Assembly (NCBI GenBank): GCA_009760855.2
Contig: WPIO01000065.1
Location: 1,645,001 to 1,709,000 of the forward strand
Origin: Cristatella mucedo
Taxonomy: Eukaryota; Bryozoa; Phylactolaemata; Cristatellidae
Length of the DNA stretch: 64,000 bases
Direction: 5' to 3'
Both the position numbers and the translations under genes were made by a program. The notes beneath the pieces are model-generated. The model was given only the letters and a program-made list of their open reading frames with translations, had not been told where the DNA came from and did no database searches. This document shows positions 46,871 through 59,138 of this stretch, one piece after another. Positions within the stretch are counted from its first letter, which is position 1, and each line of letters begins with the position of its first letter.

Positions 46871-47894
46871 GCTAGGGGAGGATGCGTATTTTGCTGCTTG
46901 GAAAGCGGTGTAGCCCACTGAGCCGAGTGCCGGTTCGGCGCGCCGGTTGTGAAATAAGCAGGTCATCCGCTGCGTATCCGGCACTATCCTACTTACCATG
47001 ACCGAGGAGTCGTGAGATCATTGCCGCGTGCTGGACCGAGGTGACAAACAGAAATAGGGGATTTTACCAAACTTTATTCGCGAGCATGTTGCTGAGTATC
47101 TAGTTCGGTTATTCTCACACTCCCTGCAAACACCTCGCCCTATACAAGAGAAATACGACCCTCCTGTACTAAGGCACATCCACTTAACGGCAGGCGTTGC
47201 CTGCACAGACCAAGGGCTCGAATATCAAGGTTCGCGACTAGCAGGGCTGTATTGGGCTCTCGGTGGCTCCGCTGAAATCCATAGTGCTCTGAACCATCAC
47301 TCTAACGAGGGCCGTTCTCTATCCATGAAAACGTTCCTCCTTCCATCCCCTAACTAAGAGCAGGAAAACCGAGGTAGCGATTGTCTGCTCGGAAGAAGAT
47401 ACTGCACCGATTTCTGACAAAGAAGCAGGAATGCCCTTGTAATCAGACTGTCGCACGAACGTGTCTGCGTCTAGAGCCTACTTGCTGAACTGCATTCGTC
47501 GGAACCGCTGCCGATAGGCGGCGTTAGTGTCTGCCCTGCTCCCTGCATGGCGAAGGCTTGAGCCGGGCCGGTCGCTGGCTAGCCGACTCGCTGTCTGGCT
47601 CAGCTGACTCGAACTGGCTGGCTTACTCCTGGCTGCTCTCTCTCCCTCTCCCTCTCTCGCTCGCTAACCCTCCGGCCCTGACCCCTGCTGGAGCTTCGCC
47701 TCCTTAAATAATGTGGGCAATGCAATGTGCCTCCCTCGCTGGCATCGTGGTTCTTAGGAGCAATAAATAGCCTGTGCTTTCAAGGTCGCTCTTTGTTCCG
47801 TTAACCGCTCCTCTTCGCCCCCCCCCCGGTAGAGTGGTCTCTCCGCCCAGCCGTCATTCATCTCAAAATTATTCCCATTTAGAGGTGCGTTACT

Positions 47895-48235
47895 AAAAAC
47901 CAACTTTGGAGTCACGACTTGAGTAAGAAGAGCAGTTGGTACGCTGCCTAGCCTGATCGGGAATTAGTTCGGTTTGGAAGGCTGGAGCAAGAGAATGAGG
48001 AGACCTAAAAATGACCGACAAAATCTCGAAGTCTATATGCTGCTTGATGTGGAGCCAGTTCAGGTTGGCGAGAAGTCGTGTACTGTGGCAGCGACGACGT
48101 TTGCGACAGACAAACCTAGTGGCCGATTTTTGCACCATCTGTAAATGCCATATTGCACTGGCCGCAAAACCTGCGAGTAGTGAGTTACAAAAAGTGAGAC
48201 GGGACACAGTAGGGTCTGCTAATTCAGATGCTTGC
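47895..48235 (-). mobile_element. LINE reverse transcriptase C-terminal fragment (family A), reverse
   Basis: The minus-strand frame reads VSRLTFCNSLLAGF, then LQMVQKSATRFVCRKRRR and LNWLHIKQHIDFEILSVIF. These follow the conserved order SRLDxCNSLL / VQNxAARLV / LHWLPVxxRIxFK of CR1/L2-like elements. The 3' tail is missing. It is the most readable coding remnant. Confidence 0.75.
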
Positions 48236-48439
48236 ATAGCAGCTCTACGTGAACATATCGCCCTGCATGTATGATTTTGCTAAGCGACGAGTCGTTTGTC
48301 CTGCGGCCCAGCTTCACGGAGAGACTTCTCACTCGAGGGTGATGGTTGGAAGTGACTTCAGGCTAATTTATATCGACTCTGTTTTAAATGCACACGCGTG
48401 AGATATCCCTTTTAATGCTTTTAATCCTATCGCTCGCAG

Positions 48440-48984
48440 GTGGAACTCGTCAAGGCAGACCGTGGATGTCCCCGTGGCGTCTAACTTCATGGGCAGCACT
48501 ACTGCCGCCTTCTTCTCTATCAAATACAGCACGTCGCTCGATGCCCCCGGCGATGCGGCGTTGCTCAGAGGGCTCCTCCCCACTTCCGACTCAAGCGGCT
48601 ACAGCTTCAGCATTCTCAGTCGCCGCACGCCCCCTCCGGTCACTCCTGTCGCTGCTGTTTCCGCTTCCGATCCCCGTCCGGCCAGGCCGTATTCGTCGCA
48701 GTTCTCCAAAGACGTGTGGACGGCCCGGGTGCAGAGCGCTCAGCCGTTCTTGATCAGCACGCCGACGTGGCGAACCGCTCAAGGCTGCGACGTGGAGGTC
48801 GGCACACCGACCTCGCCCCTTTCCGTTTTGCCACTCGACGACCGGGAGAGGAGAGAGCTCGACGCCAAGTCCTACGTCGCCACGCCGGTCGAGCTGTCGG
48901 CGGCCAAGCGTCAGGGCGGCGGCGGCCAGTTCACCTACACGGCGAAGACCGGCAGCATGCCATGGCTGCGACTGTCCTTGCCAG
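48440..48984 (+). CDS. Exon: second ectodomain, long beta-like segment
   Basis: A 545-base exon, phase 2 in (CGCTCGCAG acceptor), phase 1 out (GTAGCT donor), 181 codons. It starts WNSSRQTVDVPVASNFMGST with a glycosylation site (NSS). It includes AAFFSIKYSTSLDAPGD and RPYSSQFSKDVWTARVQSAQ, and ends GSMPWLRLSLP. There is one cysteine (in GCDVEV). It is predicted extracellular and is not recognised. Confidence 0.8.
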
Positions 48985-50306
48985 GTAGCTGCCGATGCCT
49001 CGCGACGTACGGTGAACATACTTGGCGGCGGCGGCGGCCTGGCTTTCGCTCTGGCTCATCGCTGCTCTGCAGCAGCTGTCTCCGCTGCAGCAATCTGCAT
49101 CGGGCCAGCGCCCAATGCAGGCGAGCGTTAGTCGTTCAACCGGCGGCGCTCGGAGCTGAAGCCGATTCGCCATCTCTAGATCAGTCGGCGAACAGACATG
49201 TCTGATGTCTGGAGCCACCGTCCCGAGCCACGGGATCGTCCATTGCTGCCGGTTCGCCCTATGTTGTCGTGCAGTCGAAGCTCTCCTTGACCTTGCTCGC
49301 TCGACTCCTCAAGCCGCCACGCACCCCCTCTCCCGTGGGCCGAATCTACTGCGGGAATGTTTCGAGGGCCATGTCTACTTGAGATGGACATGCAGAGCAA
49401 GCTACCCTGACGCAGCGCCTTGGGCAACCGTCGACGCAAATCTACCAGCAGTCGCGGAAAGTCTTCAGTGAGGCTGCGGTGCGACTATGCATTAGCTAGT
49501 CTTCGGAATCTTAAAACGTTCGCTTGTCCTCTTGAGCGTGAAGCTCATTTCGTGGTTACGTCGTGACCACCTTTTTGCTCAGGCAACCAGCGAATGTAAA
49601 GAACCTTTTTTTGTATCTGTACACTCATTTTCCATGGCTCGCATGCAACATGTGAGGGCTATTATAGCGCGAACAACCAAGCCCCTGGACACAAGCATTA
49701 AGCTGCCTATCACTAGACACTCAACTGGACTAACCCATCCTGTCAAGATTAAGAGCTCGAGCGTCCGTAGTAGTCTCAGGCCGTGGAGATATGGCAGAGC
49801 CTTTTGCTATACCCCGACGGATTGCCTAAAGTTATATCATAATTCGCAATAATATTCCATCGCTTAACCATAAAGGGAAAGAGTCAGCACTATGCATCCT
49901 CACAGAAAAATTAGGCTATACACCATTTTTAGAAAATGAGTCCGGATTTTCCTGCTCCTTGATTCTATACCCGGATATTCTGCCAGCTAGCAATCTAGTA
50001 ATGCCACTTGGGTTGAATTTCTGCATCGGTTCATTCCGGCTTATCGCCTATGTGCTTGAAATGTGCTTGATGTGTTTGAAAGCAGCATGTGCAAGTTGCT
50101 GCAGCCAACCTAAAATTGAAACCTCATGGGACTTAGCATTCAAGCGTGATTTGTAGCAGAGCACTTCTCCTGCTATCCCCTTTTCTGTCTCGCAACTACC
50201 AGTCAAACGTTGCGCAACGTGACGTGCTCGCTCCGAGCTTTAATCATCTGCCGAGGCGACGGTGGCGGCTGCAGGGGTCTGAGATTGTGGCATCTTATTG
50301 TCGTAG
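48985..50306. other. Intron, no feature recognised
   Basis: 1.3 kb without a supported repeat or exon. Confidence 0.5.
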
Positions 50307-51684
50307 GTAACCAATCCGTGCTGCAGCATTTGTTTAGCTGGCCCACTGTCGACCGGAAAAGCCTTAAAGTGGAGCTGGCGTCGTCTGCATCGCAGACAGC
50401 GGATTCGTTGTCAGACATGTGGGAGCTGGTGGTCACCGGGCAAGTGCTCGAATGTGGGGGCTACGTCGGCGTGACCATTACGGACCGAACAGCGCTGGCG
50501 GTCATAGCGCGATACGACTGCCTTGTTTCCTGCCTCGACCGAAGCAAGCAGCCCGCATTCTCGCTGAGGATCATTATTCCCGTGCCTCCTCCTTCTTCGG
50601 ACCCGGCGATCGGTCATGGCTCAAAGAACAAGCTGCTTCAGGTGGATGTGTCGGACTCAACCGGATTCACGTCGCACTTCGTCACCACTTACATGGGTGG
50701 CATTCAGCCGGAACCGTCCGATGCTGGCAGTCTCGCTCAGGAGCCATCTCGAAACGTCGACAACCGCGACGAAGCCGAGTCGCAGCAGTCCGCCCTGCAC
50801 GTCGGCGCCGTCGCTCTGGCGGTCGCCGCGGGGCTTAGCTTCGCCTACGCTATTCTGTGGCTGGGTTGCCTGAGGAGGTCCAAGCAGCGGCTGGGGCGGC
50901 AGCAGCAGCGGCAGCAACTGAAGCGGCCGCCGTCCGTGCCTGACGAGTCACAGGCGGCCAAGACAGGCAAGTTTATCAACGGCCGGCCGACGGGCTGCCG
51001 AGTCACTGCGTCGCCACGAAGGATCCCTCTCTTGGCGCTATATGGCCTCTACAAGCTGGCGTACTCGGCCGCGTTCTCGTGCACGGCCCTCTTCTTCCTC
51101 ACGTCGTCGCTCAGCGGCCGAGCCGTGGAGGTACTGAGCTCCACCGCTGCCATTCACCAGTCCACCATGAGGGACGTTGCCGGCGACTTTCGCAGCGTGA
51201 GCTCGTGGGGCGCGGCCGAGATCGAGAGGCAGCAGGCGGCTCTCGACGAGCGACTGACCGCTTGCGCAGAGTACGCCGTCGCCAAGCGGCTAGAGCTGTC
51301 CGCTCGCGTCGCCGCCATGACGGCGAGCGCGGCCAAGAGCAAGACGACGTTCGAGGAAGCCAAGCTCGAGTCGCTCATGGCAAAGGTGGCGGCCTATCAA
51401 AGGCGCACGACGGACCTGCTCGGCAGCTACAGGCGAAACGTCACGAGGAGGGTCGCCGACGTCTTCTTCATTTACAACGGGCTCCTCGAAGACGCGCAGT
51501 CAAACGACTGGCTCAGAGCGGCCAGGCTGCACTTCCAGTCGCTGCACGCGGCGGCTGCTGAGCAGCTGCCGAACAGGAGCGAAACGCGAAGTGAATTTCT
51601 GCAGTCCGAAAAGGCTGCATTTCTCGGCTTCCTGGGAACCGACAGGCCGTTTTCGGCAGCCAAGCGAGTCGACAGTGTCTTCAG
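50307..51684 (+). CDS. Large exon: end of ectodomain, TM3, TM4, start of extracellular loop 1
   Basis: A 1,378-base exon (458 codons), phase 1 in, phase 2 out. Residues 1-160 are extracellular, with N-Q-S near the start and a Cys cluster in YDCLVSCLD. TM3 is at about 162-188 (AVALAVAAGLSFAYAILWLG), followed by a basic RRSKQRLGRQQQRQQLKR segment. TM4 is at about 238-265 (LYKLAYSAAFSCTALFFLTS). Then comes an Ala/Glu/Arg-rich helical stretch (ERQQAALDERLTACAEYAVA) with glycosylation motifs NVT and NRS. The positive-inside rule and glycosylation sites agree that the TM3-TM4 linker is cytoplasmic and the later part is outside. Confidence 0.85.
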
Positions 51685-51966
51685 GTAACCGCGAATTCGT
51701 TTTTTCCGTCGTTGCTCGTATGTGCGACGTCGTAGACAGCAGCTCAGCTAGCAGGCTCGGCATGCTTTCAACTTTATCTGGTGCCCAATGGCCTGCGTAA
51801 GCCGAACTGGACAGCATGCAAAGTAGATGTCACACATATGTGGGCTGAAGCATCTGCAGACGTCTGACCCAGCCGTCTAGTTCTGCAAGCTTATATCTGG
51901 CCGGAGTAGACACTTGGGGAATACAGCCGGTCTTTTTTTTCTATTAAGGCTCCTCGTCTGTAGAGT

Positions 51967-52005
51967 CTATTCGCACAATCTCGAATGTCGAGATTGTGCG
52001 AATAG
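51967..52005. repeat. Perfect inverted repeat, 18-bp arms, 3-base loop
   Basis: Arms at 51,967-51,984 and 51,988-52,005 are exact reverse complements (CTATTCGCACAATCTCGA and its complement) around ATG. It lies about 280 bases inside the intron. It has no pyrimidine run after it, so it is not a bacterial-type terminator. Confidence 0.95.
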
Positions 52006-52999
52006 GAGTGCGTGCATTGGGAGCTGAAAACGGCAGTTAGGAGCTGAAATGGCAAGTGAAAGAGTTGCGAGAGTGATCGATCTCATCAATGTCTAGAGCG
52101 ATTTTAACCAGGCCCGATTGACTAGGACCGCCAGTTAGATGCTATCAGATGGGAATACATGTTTCAATACAATAATTTCAATAACAAGTCCTGAAATGGC
52201 CGCATAAATCTCCGCTAGCATTCTCAGGGCGGAGCGTGTGAGCAGGGTGAGTGTACATGGCTCCACCGGTTTCCCGGTTTCTGCTACTCAGCTCTTCCTG
52301 GAAAACTGACTCTTGAGTCCGAGTCGTGCTGCAAAGTTTGGTGACCTTGCCTCCCACAACGTGCCGAAGAGGCGGCAGTCATGCATTGCTGATTAATACA
52401 ATTGCGGCCTTGCGACAGTTACGTAAGCGTGAACGGAGTGAATGAAACTTGAGCTATGAGCCGCCGCCCGGGTACGAGCGCCAATTGCCCAAACGAGCGC
52501 TGCCATTCGGCCGTTCCTGCCAATGGGCATGCCCCTTAATGTAATGTCCGGATCACTCTTGACAACTAGAACGAACTTTCCAACGCGACAGCGGAGGAGA
52601 GTATCTAGCGTTGAACCGCCAGCTAGTCGCTGCGAAGGGAGTCCGCTCGAAGTCCCCGATAGTTTCCCTGGAGCCCGAAGTGTTGCGTACTTGTCGGCAG
52701 GACGCGAGCTATCGCTCAGTCACCAGTCGTAGCCCTCACTAGTAAGTAAAGGAAGTGGCAGAACTCGCAAAATACAGCAACATATATGACAGCGGCCCTG
52801 ACGCCCGCAACGAGTTAGACGGCAAAGACGGAGCGAACGAAATTCCGAAAGCAGTACGACGAACGACGGCAATCTCTCGAAGCTTTGTATCCGAAAACAG
52901 TGCAGCTGGCGTTACGGCCGGCGACTTCACACAGATCCACTATTCGCACATAGCGGCTAGCCCTCAGCGAAGGACTCGCCGACCGGCAGAGCGTTGCCA

Positions 53000-53003
<4 letters not shown>

Positions 53004-53065
<62 letters not shown>

Positions 53066-53085
53066 TGTGTGTGTGAGAGAGAGAC
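53004..53085. repeat. (GA)n/(GT)n microsatellite
   Basis: About 60 bases of GA followed by GT and GA units, about 180 bases upstream of the next exon. Confidence 0.95.
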
Positions 53086-53260
53086 AGACTTGCTGCGGTC
53101 GGGTTCGCGCCTCAAATGCCGACTCGGTCCTTCGTAAATCGAGCTCCAAAAAAATACAGCGCTGCTCCTAAGCGAGCCGATCGCGACTATTTCGGAAATA
53201 AGCGGTCCTCAGCTCAAGGTCAGAGGCCAGGCTTAAAGACCACAACGAATTTCGTTTCAG

Positions 53261-54095
53261 ACGCGGCGAGAAAGTGGCCGAGATCGCCGAGGCGAGCTTC
53301 AGCGAGGCCGTGCTGAGTGCCTTCTCCCCGCCGGGCGTTCGCAGCGCGGCCGCCGTCTACCGGAAGCTGCTGTCTCGGCCCGCCGTGTCATTCAGCGCCC
53401 AGCGGGTGCCCTTCAAGGCCGCCGAGCTGACGGCACCGGCCGCGAGTCGCAGCCTGACCGTCTTTCGGGTCGCCCTGGCCGTCGTCGACGTCTCGCTCTT
53501 CCTGTACCGCCTGCTGTCGGCCGCCAAGACGCTTCGAGCGCTGGCCACCGGCGGCTTCCTGCGGCCGCAGGAGAGGCAGGGCGGCCGAGGCCCGTCGTCG
53601 TCGTCGAGCGATTCGCTCCGCCGCTCGCCGTCCGACGAGAGCGCGCGAGCGATCCAGCGCGAGCTCGACGTCATCAGAAGTCAGATCACGCTGACGCGGA
53701 GAAGGCCGCCGAACCCGGGCGACGTCGAGACGACGCCGCCGCGAGCTGCCACCTCCGGGCGGTGGCGGCGGGCAGCGGCGGCCGTCTGTCGCAGCTCCGC
53801 GAGGGCTCTTCGAGGGCCCGTGGGCTGTCGAGTCGCCGCGTGGCTGGCTGCGGTGTCCGTGCTCCTCCTCACCGCAGCTGCGCTGGATCAGCTGGTGACG
53901 CGTCGGGCGCTGCTCCGAGCTTCGGCCATCGACCGGCTCGCCGGGTCGGTGGCCGAGTACTCGTGGGCCAGCGAGGCGTACGCCCGAGCCTACGCCGCGT
54001 CGCTCACCCGCGCGGCGGATGCGACCATGCGGCGCGAGCTCAATCCGACGCTGCACTACCTGCTCAGAAACGACGCTCTTCACGAGTCCGAAATG
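53261..54095 (+). CDS. Large exon: end of loop 1, TM5, cytoplasmic loop, TM6, start of loop 2
   Basis: An 835-base exon (278 codons), phase 2 in (TTTCGTTTCAG), phase 0 out (GTAAGA). Residues 1-63 complete extracellular loop 1. TM5 is about 64-87 (TVFRVALAVVDVSLFLYRLL). A roughly 100-residue Arg/Ser-rich cytoplasmic loop follows. TM6 is about 189-212 (AAWLAAVSVLLLTAAALDQL). Then comes a helical extracellular segment ending LHYLLRNDALHESEM. Very high GC at third positions matches the 50.3-kb exon. Confidence 0.85.
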
Positions 54096-56730
54096 GTAAG
54101 AAGCGAAGTCGCGCCGTCGTCGCCCTGCTCGATGGCGGCGGAGGCACGAGCTCATGTACGCGCGTATGCACGTTCCTCTTCACCGGCTGCCACGCCTCGA
54201 AGCCACAGAGACAAAGAGAGAACGTTGGCCTGGCCAGTTTTCTATAGCAAGCATTCAACGCTTACGCGGCTTATGGCTCGCATTCGTCAGCCAACCGACT
54301 TCATCTCACTCAACAGAGACACAGTGAGAAGCGTAGCCGAGTCAGGAGGGCAACCGAGGAAGCAAATATCGCGAATGAGAGACAGACGAATTGTGGAAGC
54401 GAGTTTCACTATCGAGGACCTGCTGAGCAAAAGCTCCAGTTGCCAGCGGTCTTTAGGCGGTAGAGGAATGGAGCAGGTAATTTATTGGCCTGTGATGACG
54501 AGAGAGCACGAGGAGATTGAAACTGCTGGTGCAGCTGCAGCAGCAGCAGCAGTTCGGCTAGGTACGAAGGGGACGCGCCCACAGTGGGTCGTGCAGATCG
54601 CGGTAAGTTTTTCCTTCTATAAGTCGATCGACCGGCTCGTTGATTGCAGTTCATTCCGAAATGGCGACACGTGGCTTCATTTCTTGGATTTGGAAGCCAA
54701 TCTTGCGGCCTTAGTCATCCGTAGTTGGCGAGGATCAATGGCTTCGCACGTTGGCCAAAACTAAATTAAGTAGCTTGGTCTATCGTCTCGTCAGTGTTTC
54801 CCTTGAGGCCGCCTTTTTGACGCTTTTATTTCGAAGGGCGTGCTTTTAGCTCGGTACACGGCGAGCTCTATATGTGCCTTTCGAGGGATAATATGCATAT
54901 AATATGCAAAGGGTTCGCTGCAATCAGGGTGCAGACACCTATTTTAAGGCGGGCTCGTATAAAGATACCACGAACTGTTTATATAGGTGTTTCTATGGCT
55001 ACCTGGCAGTGACACTTACACCAGGTTTTACTTTCTGTACTGCTGCAGTCTCAGTTGGGGGTACACCTGTATCGATAACCTGGTCTCATGCTTAGCTAAA
55101 CTGCGAGGGCGGCTAGACGATTGTAACGAACGCCGTACGAGCCCTGCAGCTCTAAGGTTAAGGCTTGAAGTGCTACAGCCGAGCCGAATGTCGGGTCAAT
55201 ATCCGTCCTACACAGACCGAAGAGTTGATCGGCAAAGAAACTGCGGTGTATCGACGTCTAGAGAAGGGAGAAGTGGACATTGTTTCGCAATAGTTGAGGT
55301 AAAGAGTTTCAACGGGGTAAGGCCTGCCTGCAAAGAGCTTAGTCAGCCACGGGCATCAGCTTCTAGGCGAAAGACGGATCGCTATCGTATTGCCCACTTA
55401 GAGACAGTCATAAGCTTGGGTAGCTTGTGCTGTTGTAGCAGCTCAAGAGGCTGTAGAAGGAAGCCGATGAATTGATCAGGGCAGTCTTCAAGCTATGGGG
55501 CTGAATCTTACATTTGCTATGCAGCTTCGGATGCAATTCTATACCCATCGTCCTTTTTTATTACTTGTTTGCTACTTATTCAGCTGATTATTCCCCAGCT
55601 TCTCCTTCGTCTCATGAAATGTACGTTTCCTTGTTGCACACCGGCTGCCTGCTACCGAAAGTCGTTTAGGCTTGGAAGTGTGCCAAGAGAAAGCCCTCCA
55701 ATATAACAACAATTTAGTCCACGCGGCTTGTGACGTTGATAGAGATGGAGATTGGTTACACTTCGTAAAATTATAAACCGTAATCGGCATGGCAGATCAG
55801 AATAAGAATTTTCACTTGTAATCTCTATTTAACCTCATTTCTTTTGTAAAGATAATTTACAAAATTTCTTAGATTTGAAATTGTTAATAGGGCGGTACTG
55901 CTGAAGACTCGCCGTTGAGGCTCGACAGCTTTTTAGAAAGCAAAGTGTTAAGAGAAGATTGCAATTCTTACGGCCCCTAGAAGCTAGTACGGTTCTTAGC
56001 AGCAGCTGCGTAGACTTCGTACCGCTGTGCGGCTTTGAAAAGTAATGTCAGCGTGACGACAATTTATCATGTGAGCGATGATTGGCTGAATTTGATCCAA
56101 TAGCCGAAAACCATGTAGTTTCAACGATGCCCAAATTGCCAGCCCGCGAGGATGGTCCTGTTCCCCCCGAGTCGCTGATAATTATCTTCGCACGTCATTA
56201 AATTATGAGATATGAGCTTTCTAGGTTTCGTATAAGTAGAAGTGCAGGATTAACATCGCTCAATGTCAGGAAGCTGCTCAACATCGAGCAACTTGATGCA
56301 TGGCCAGAAATTTGGTTGTTCAAGCGACTTATCGGCCGCTTTCACTGTGAGGACACAAGTACATTAGGCTTAACTGAACAATGAACTACAAATGTACACG
56401 ACCATAACGGTCCTCATTTACTGATGATAGTCTATTTCCACAAAGTGGCTCCTAAATGCGGTTGCTGTTTAAAATCCCAGCGTTGCCGTACCGTCATTGG
56501 AATTTACCATACCTGAGACGAAATCCCTTCGCTAAGCGCTTGCGGGTGAACAAATTCAAGCTTAGCATCATTACACCCGGGTGTCCGGTTCCGTCGTAGA
56601 CCGTGTTATCAAGATTCCAGGTGTTCCTAGGCTATATAACAATAGTCAAAATGTGATAAGCTGGCATGTTCATCACCTACAAAAATGTCACCACTATATT
56701 CATGCAACACTGCTACTGAACGTATCAGTG

Positions 56731-56829
56731 GGGTGTGTGTGTGTGGGGGGGGGGGGCGAACTCTCTGTGTGTGCGATTGTGTGTGTGTACGTATATTGTG
56801 CGATTGTGTGTGTACGTATATGTGTGTAT

Positions 56830-56866
<37 letters not shown>
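56731..56866. repeat. (GT)n microsatellites with G run
   Basis: Several GT runs separated by a G10 run and ATTGTGTG/TACGTATA spacers. Confidence 0.9.
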
Positions 56867-56869
<3 letters not shown>

Positions 56870-57461
56870 GTGCCAACGCGGGTGAGTGCATCCGTCCACG
56901 CTTGTGCGTGTAGCGCGATGCGGTTTCTCGCGGCATGCAGGCGTGCATCCTCCGTGTGACTAAGTAAACGCGTCTACCTGCGGGGGAATACACTAAGCTC
57001 CCTCGGACCTGGGTCGCGGTCTTGCCCACCTGGCTGTGGCCAGCAGCCTGCCTGCACTTGCTTTGCACTCATTTGCTCACTGTCTCGCTCGCAATCGCTA
57101 CAATGGGGTGCCAACAAGTGCAGCTCGATGGGCCTGCGTTCCGCACTCGGTCGCTAGATGGGCGGCTCGCGCAGCCCATCCGGAACCCACCGGATGGCCC
57201 GACGCCAAGATCTTGTGGATCTTGGTGCGCATACGGCGACCTCGAGCTCGCCCGGAGCGCTCTCGGCGGATTGCCGTGACCGCTCTGCATCAGTGGACTG
57301 GAGCCGTAAACACTAACCAGCGACTGCCCGTCTGCGGCTCATTCAGCGCTTGTGTGGACTGAACGCTGCCAGCTGAAAGCAGAATCCTTTACAGCCCAAT
57401 GCCCTGCGAGGGCAACAGCCATGTTCAAGATCTCGGTGCGGGACTGGTGGCCAGCCTTGGG

Positions 57462-57513
57462 ACCAGCGGCTAGCTTCGGGACCAGCGGCTAGCTTCGGGA
57501 CTCGCGGCTAGCA
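57462..57513. repeat. 19-bp tandem repeat, about 2.5 copies
   Basis: Unit ACCAGCGGCTAGCTTCGGG repeated exactly twice, then a diverged partial copy. Confidence 0.9.
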
Positions 57514-57729
57514 ATCGCTGGCAGCAACTGCTGAAACGACAGGGGAGGGGACGAGAGGGAAGCTCCGTGCTTGGCCATGCTTTCGGAAGGATATCAGACT
57601 GATCATTTCTACTGGCTCGTCGGCCACTCGTCATGTGACTTTTTAGTCAGTTACACTGCACCAGTAGCCCGGAATTTAGCCTCGAGCGGCAGTAGATCGT
57701 GCATTAGTGAATATATTCTATATAGTGAA

Positions 57730-58142
57730 TAGTTCTACAAATACCTCGTACAAACCTTAAATCCTTTGGAGACCGTGCATTTAGTTCGTATGCTCCCAAA
57801 GCCTGGAACTCCCTCCCGACCTGCGTCAGAACATCCGCTGACTTGACCACATTTAAAAGGAACCTCGAAACACACCTATTTAGGACAGCATTTAGTGGGT
57901 CCCTGTGACTCGTCCTTCATGCGCTTATGCGTGCTGACACTGTGCATGCTGCCACTAACCACATCTGCATGCTGACCCTGTGCATGTCACCCCTAACCAT
58001 ATTATTCATTTTGTTTGTTTTTCAAGCATGATTTTACTTACCATTCAATTGCATTTCCCTTTGCAGCAAATGTAAAGCGCCTAGAAAGAGATTAAGTTCT
58101 CTGAGGGCGCTTTATCAAGTGCATTATTATTATTATTATAGT
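57730..58142 (+). mobile_element. LINE 3' end (family A)
   Basis: Decayed C-terminal coding part (ACATTTAAAAGGAACCTCGA, reading like TFKRNL), a 3' UTR with CATGCTGCCACTAACCACAT, tail GCGCCTAGAAAGAGATTAAG and a TTATTATTATTAT run. It is close in sequence to the 24.6- and 62.2-kb copies. Confidence 0.75.
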
Positions 58143-58752
58143 GATGTCAAGTTTTTCACTACAAGCACGGTGCGGCGAAACTGTCTGGCGTCACTAATGT
58201 GTTCGAGTAAAACCAAGTGTAAGCCAAACGAGCCCTCGGCTGCGGCACAACGGTAGGGAAGTAGCTTAAGTGCACACACAAATACCGTAGCGGGCTCTGG
58301 CAAATGCCCATTCTCCTCCACAGTATCTTACCCTTGCAGGATTCCACGGATCTTATCCTTGCAGGATTCCAACCCAGTAGCAGCCAACCCCCCACCCACC
58401 CCAGCGAGACGTCCGAGTAGTTGCGTTCCGTGCTTCCGTCTACGTTTCGCCTCTGCTGTCTCCCGGGTCCGCTCGCCCGGCCCCTGCTTACCAGAAGCAG
58501 CCAGCCAAAGGCTGGTTAATGTACCGCGCCTGAGTTCCGGCCTGTACCCAAGCTACAATGGAATGCTGCAATGGGATTTTGCAGGAGCCCAGTTTAAAAT
58601 CAATGCTTGTGGTAGTTTGCAGCTTTCCCAATCCAGGCGGTGTGCTTTATACTGAATAGCAATGATCTCGATAGATCTTTAAAGGAGCAGGTAGGAAAGC
58701 GCGTTGGCTAGATGATCATGTTTAATCGATCGACTGAAGGATCGTACGATCC

Positions 58753-58802
58753 GAGCCAGGCTCATTGAGCCAGGCTCATTGAGCCAAGCTCATTTAGCCA
58801 GG
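58753..58802. repeat. 14-bp tandem repeat, 3.5 copies
   Basis: Unit GAGCCAGGCTCATT. Each unit begins with the palindrome GAGCC-A-GGCTC. Confidence 0.9.
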
Positions 58803-58948
58803 AGAAAACTCCATCTTGGCTACAGAGCTGGCTTTTGGTGCTTATATGAAATGCTCTGCCTCAAAGAGCACGCTTCTGCGTCCACGCGAATGGGCCTGCG
58901 TTGCTGCAGAGATGACTTTAACGCCCGTACGAATTGAACGCGTTACAG

Positions 58949-59138
58949 AGCTGGTTTCTGCGCCTGTACGAGATGAGACGCTGCAGTGTCATGCGATTTG
59001 TTGGAGCAGGCTGCGACTTTGACATGGCATCAAACTCGTCTACCAGTGATGCGAGTGCCATCGTCTCGTCTTCTGGTCAACCTCGCATCGACATTACGCC
59101 GTGTCAGGCTCTGCCCATAACGGCTCGACGTTTGCCCG
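58949..59138 (+). CDS. Exon: extracellular loop 2
   Basis: A 190-base exon, phase 0 in (GCGTTACAG acceptor) and phase 1 out (GTAAGG). It joins 54,095 and 60,189 in frame. It begins SWFLRLYEMRRCSVMRFVGA. It includes GCDFDMASNSSTSD, with an N-S-S glycosylation site, and PRIDITPCQALPITARRLP. Three cysteines could form disulfides in the loop between TM6 and TM7. The acceptor lacks a strong pyrimidine tract, so the 5' edge is uncertain. Confidence 0.55.

Larger units (their letters stand above)
51685..53260. other. Intron with hairpin and GA repeat
   Basis: 1.6 kb. It contains a perfect 18-bp-arm inverted repeat at 51.97 kb and a GA/GT run at 53.00-53.08 kb. No exon-like frame is needed, since phases match across it. 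Confidence 0.6.
54096..58948. other. Long intron with LINE and short tandem repeats
   Basis: 4.9 kb. The frame stays open for over 650 bases past the 54,095 donor, but the sequence loses its GC bias, so I end the exon at GTAAGA. It contains TG/GT repeats at 56.73-56.86 kb, a 19-bp tandem at 57.46 kb, a LINE end at 57.73-58.14 kb and a 14-bp tandem at 58.75 kb. Confidence 0.5.

Noticed and set aside
51967-52005. Hairpin as an intrinsic terminator or microRNA
   Set aside because: The genome is eukaryotic, there is no T run after the stem, and 18-bp arms with a 3-base loop are too short for a microRNA precursor.
54096-54764. Read-through of the frame beyond the 54,095 donor
   Set aside because: The frame stays open but base composition and residue use change at the GTAAGA site. 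It has no further membrane or domain signal.
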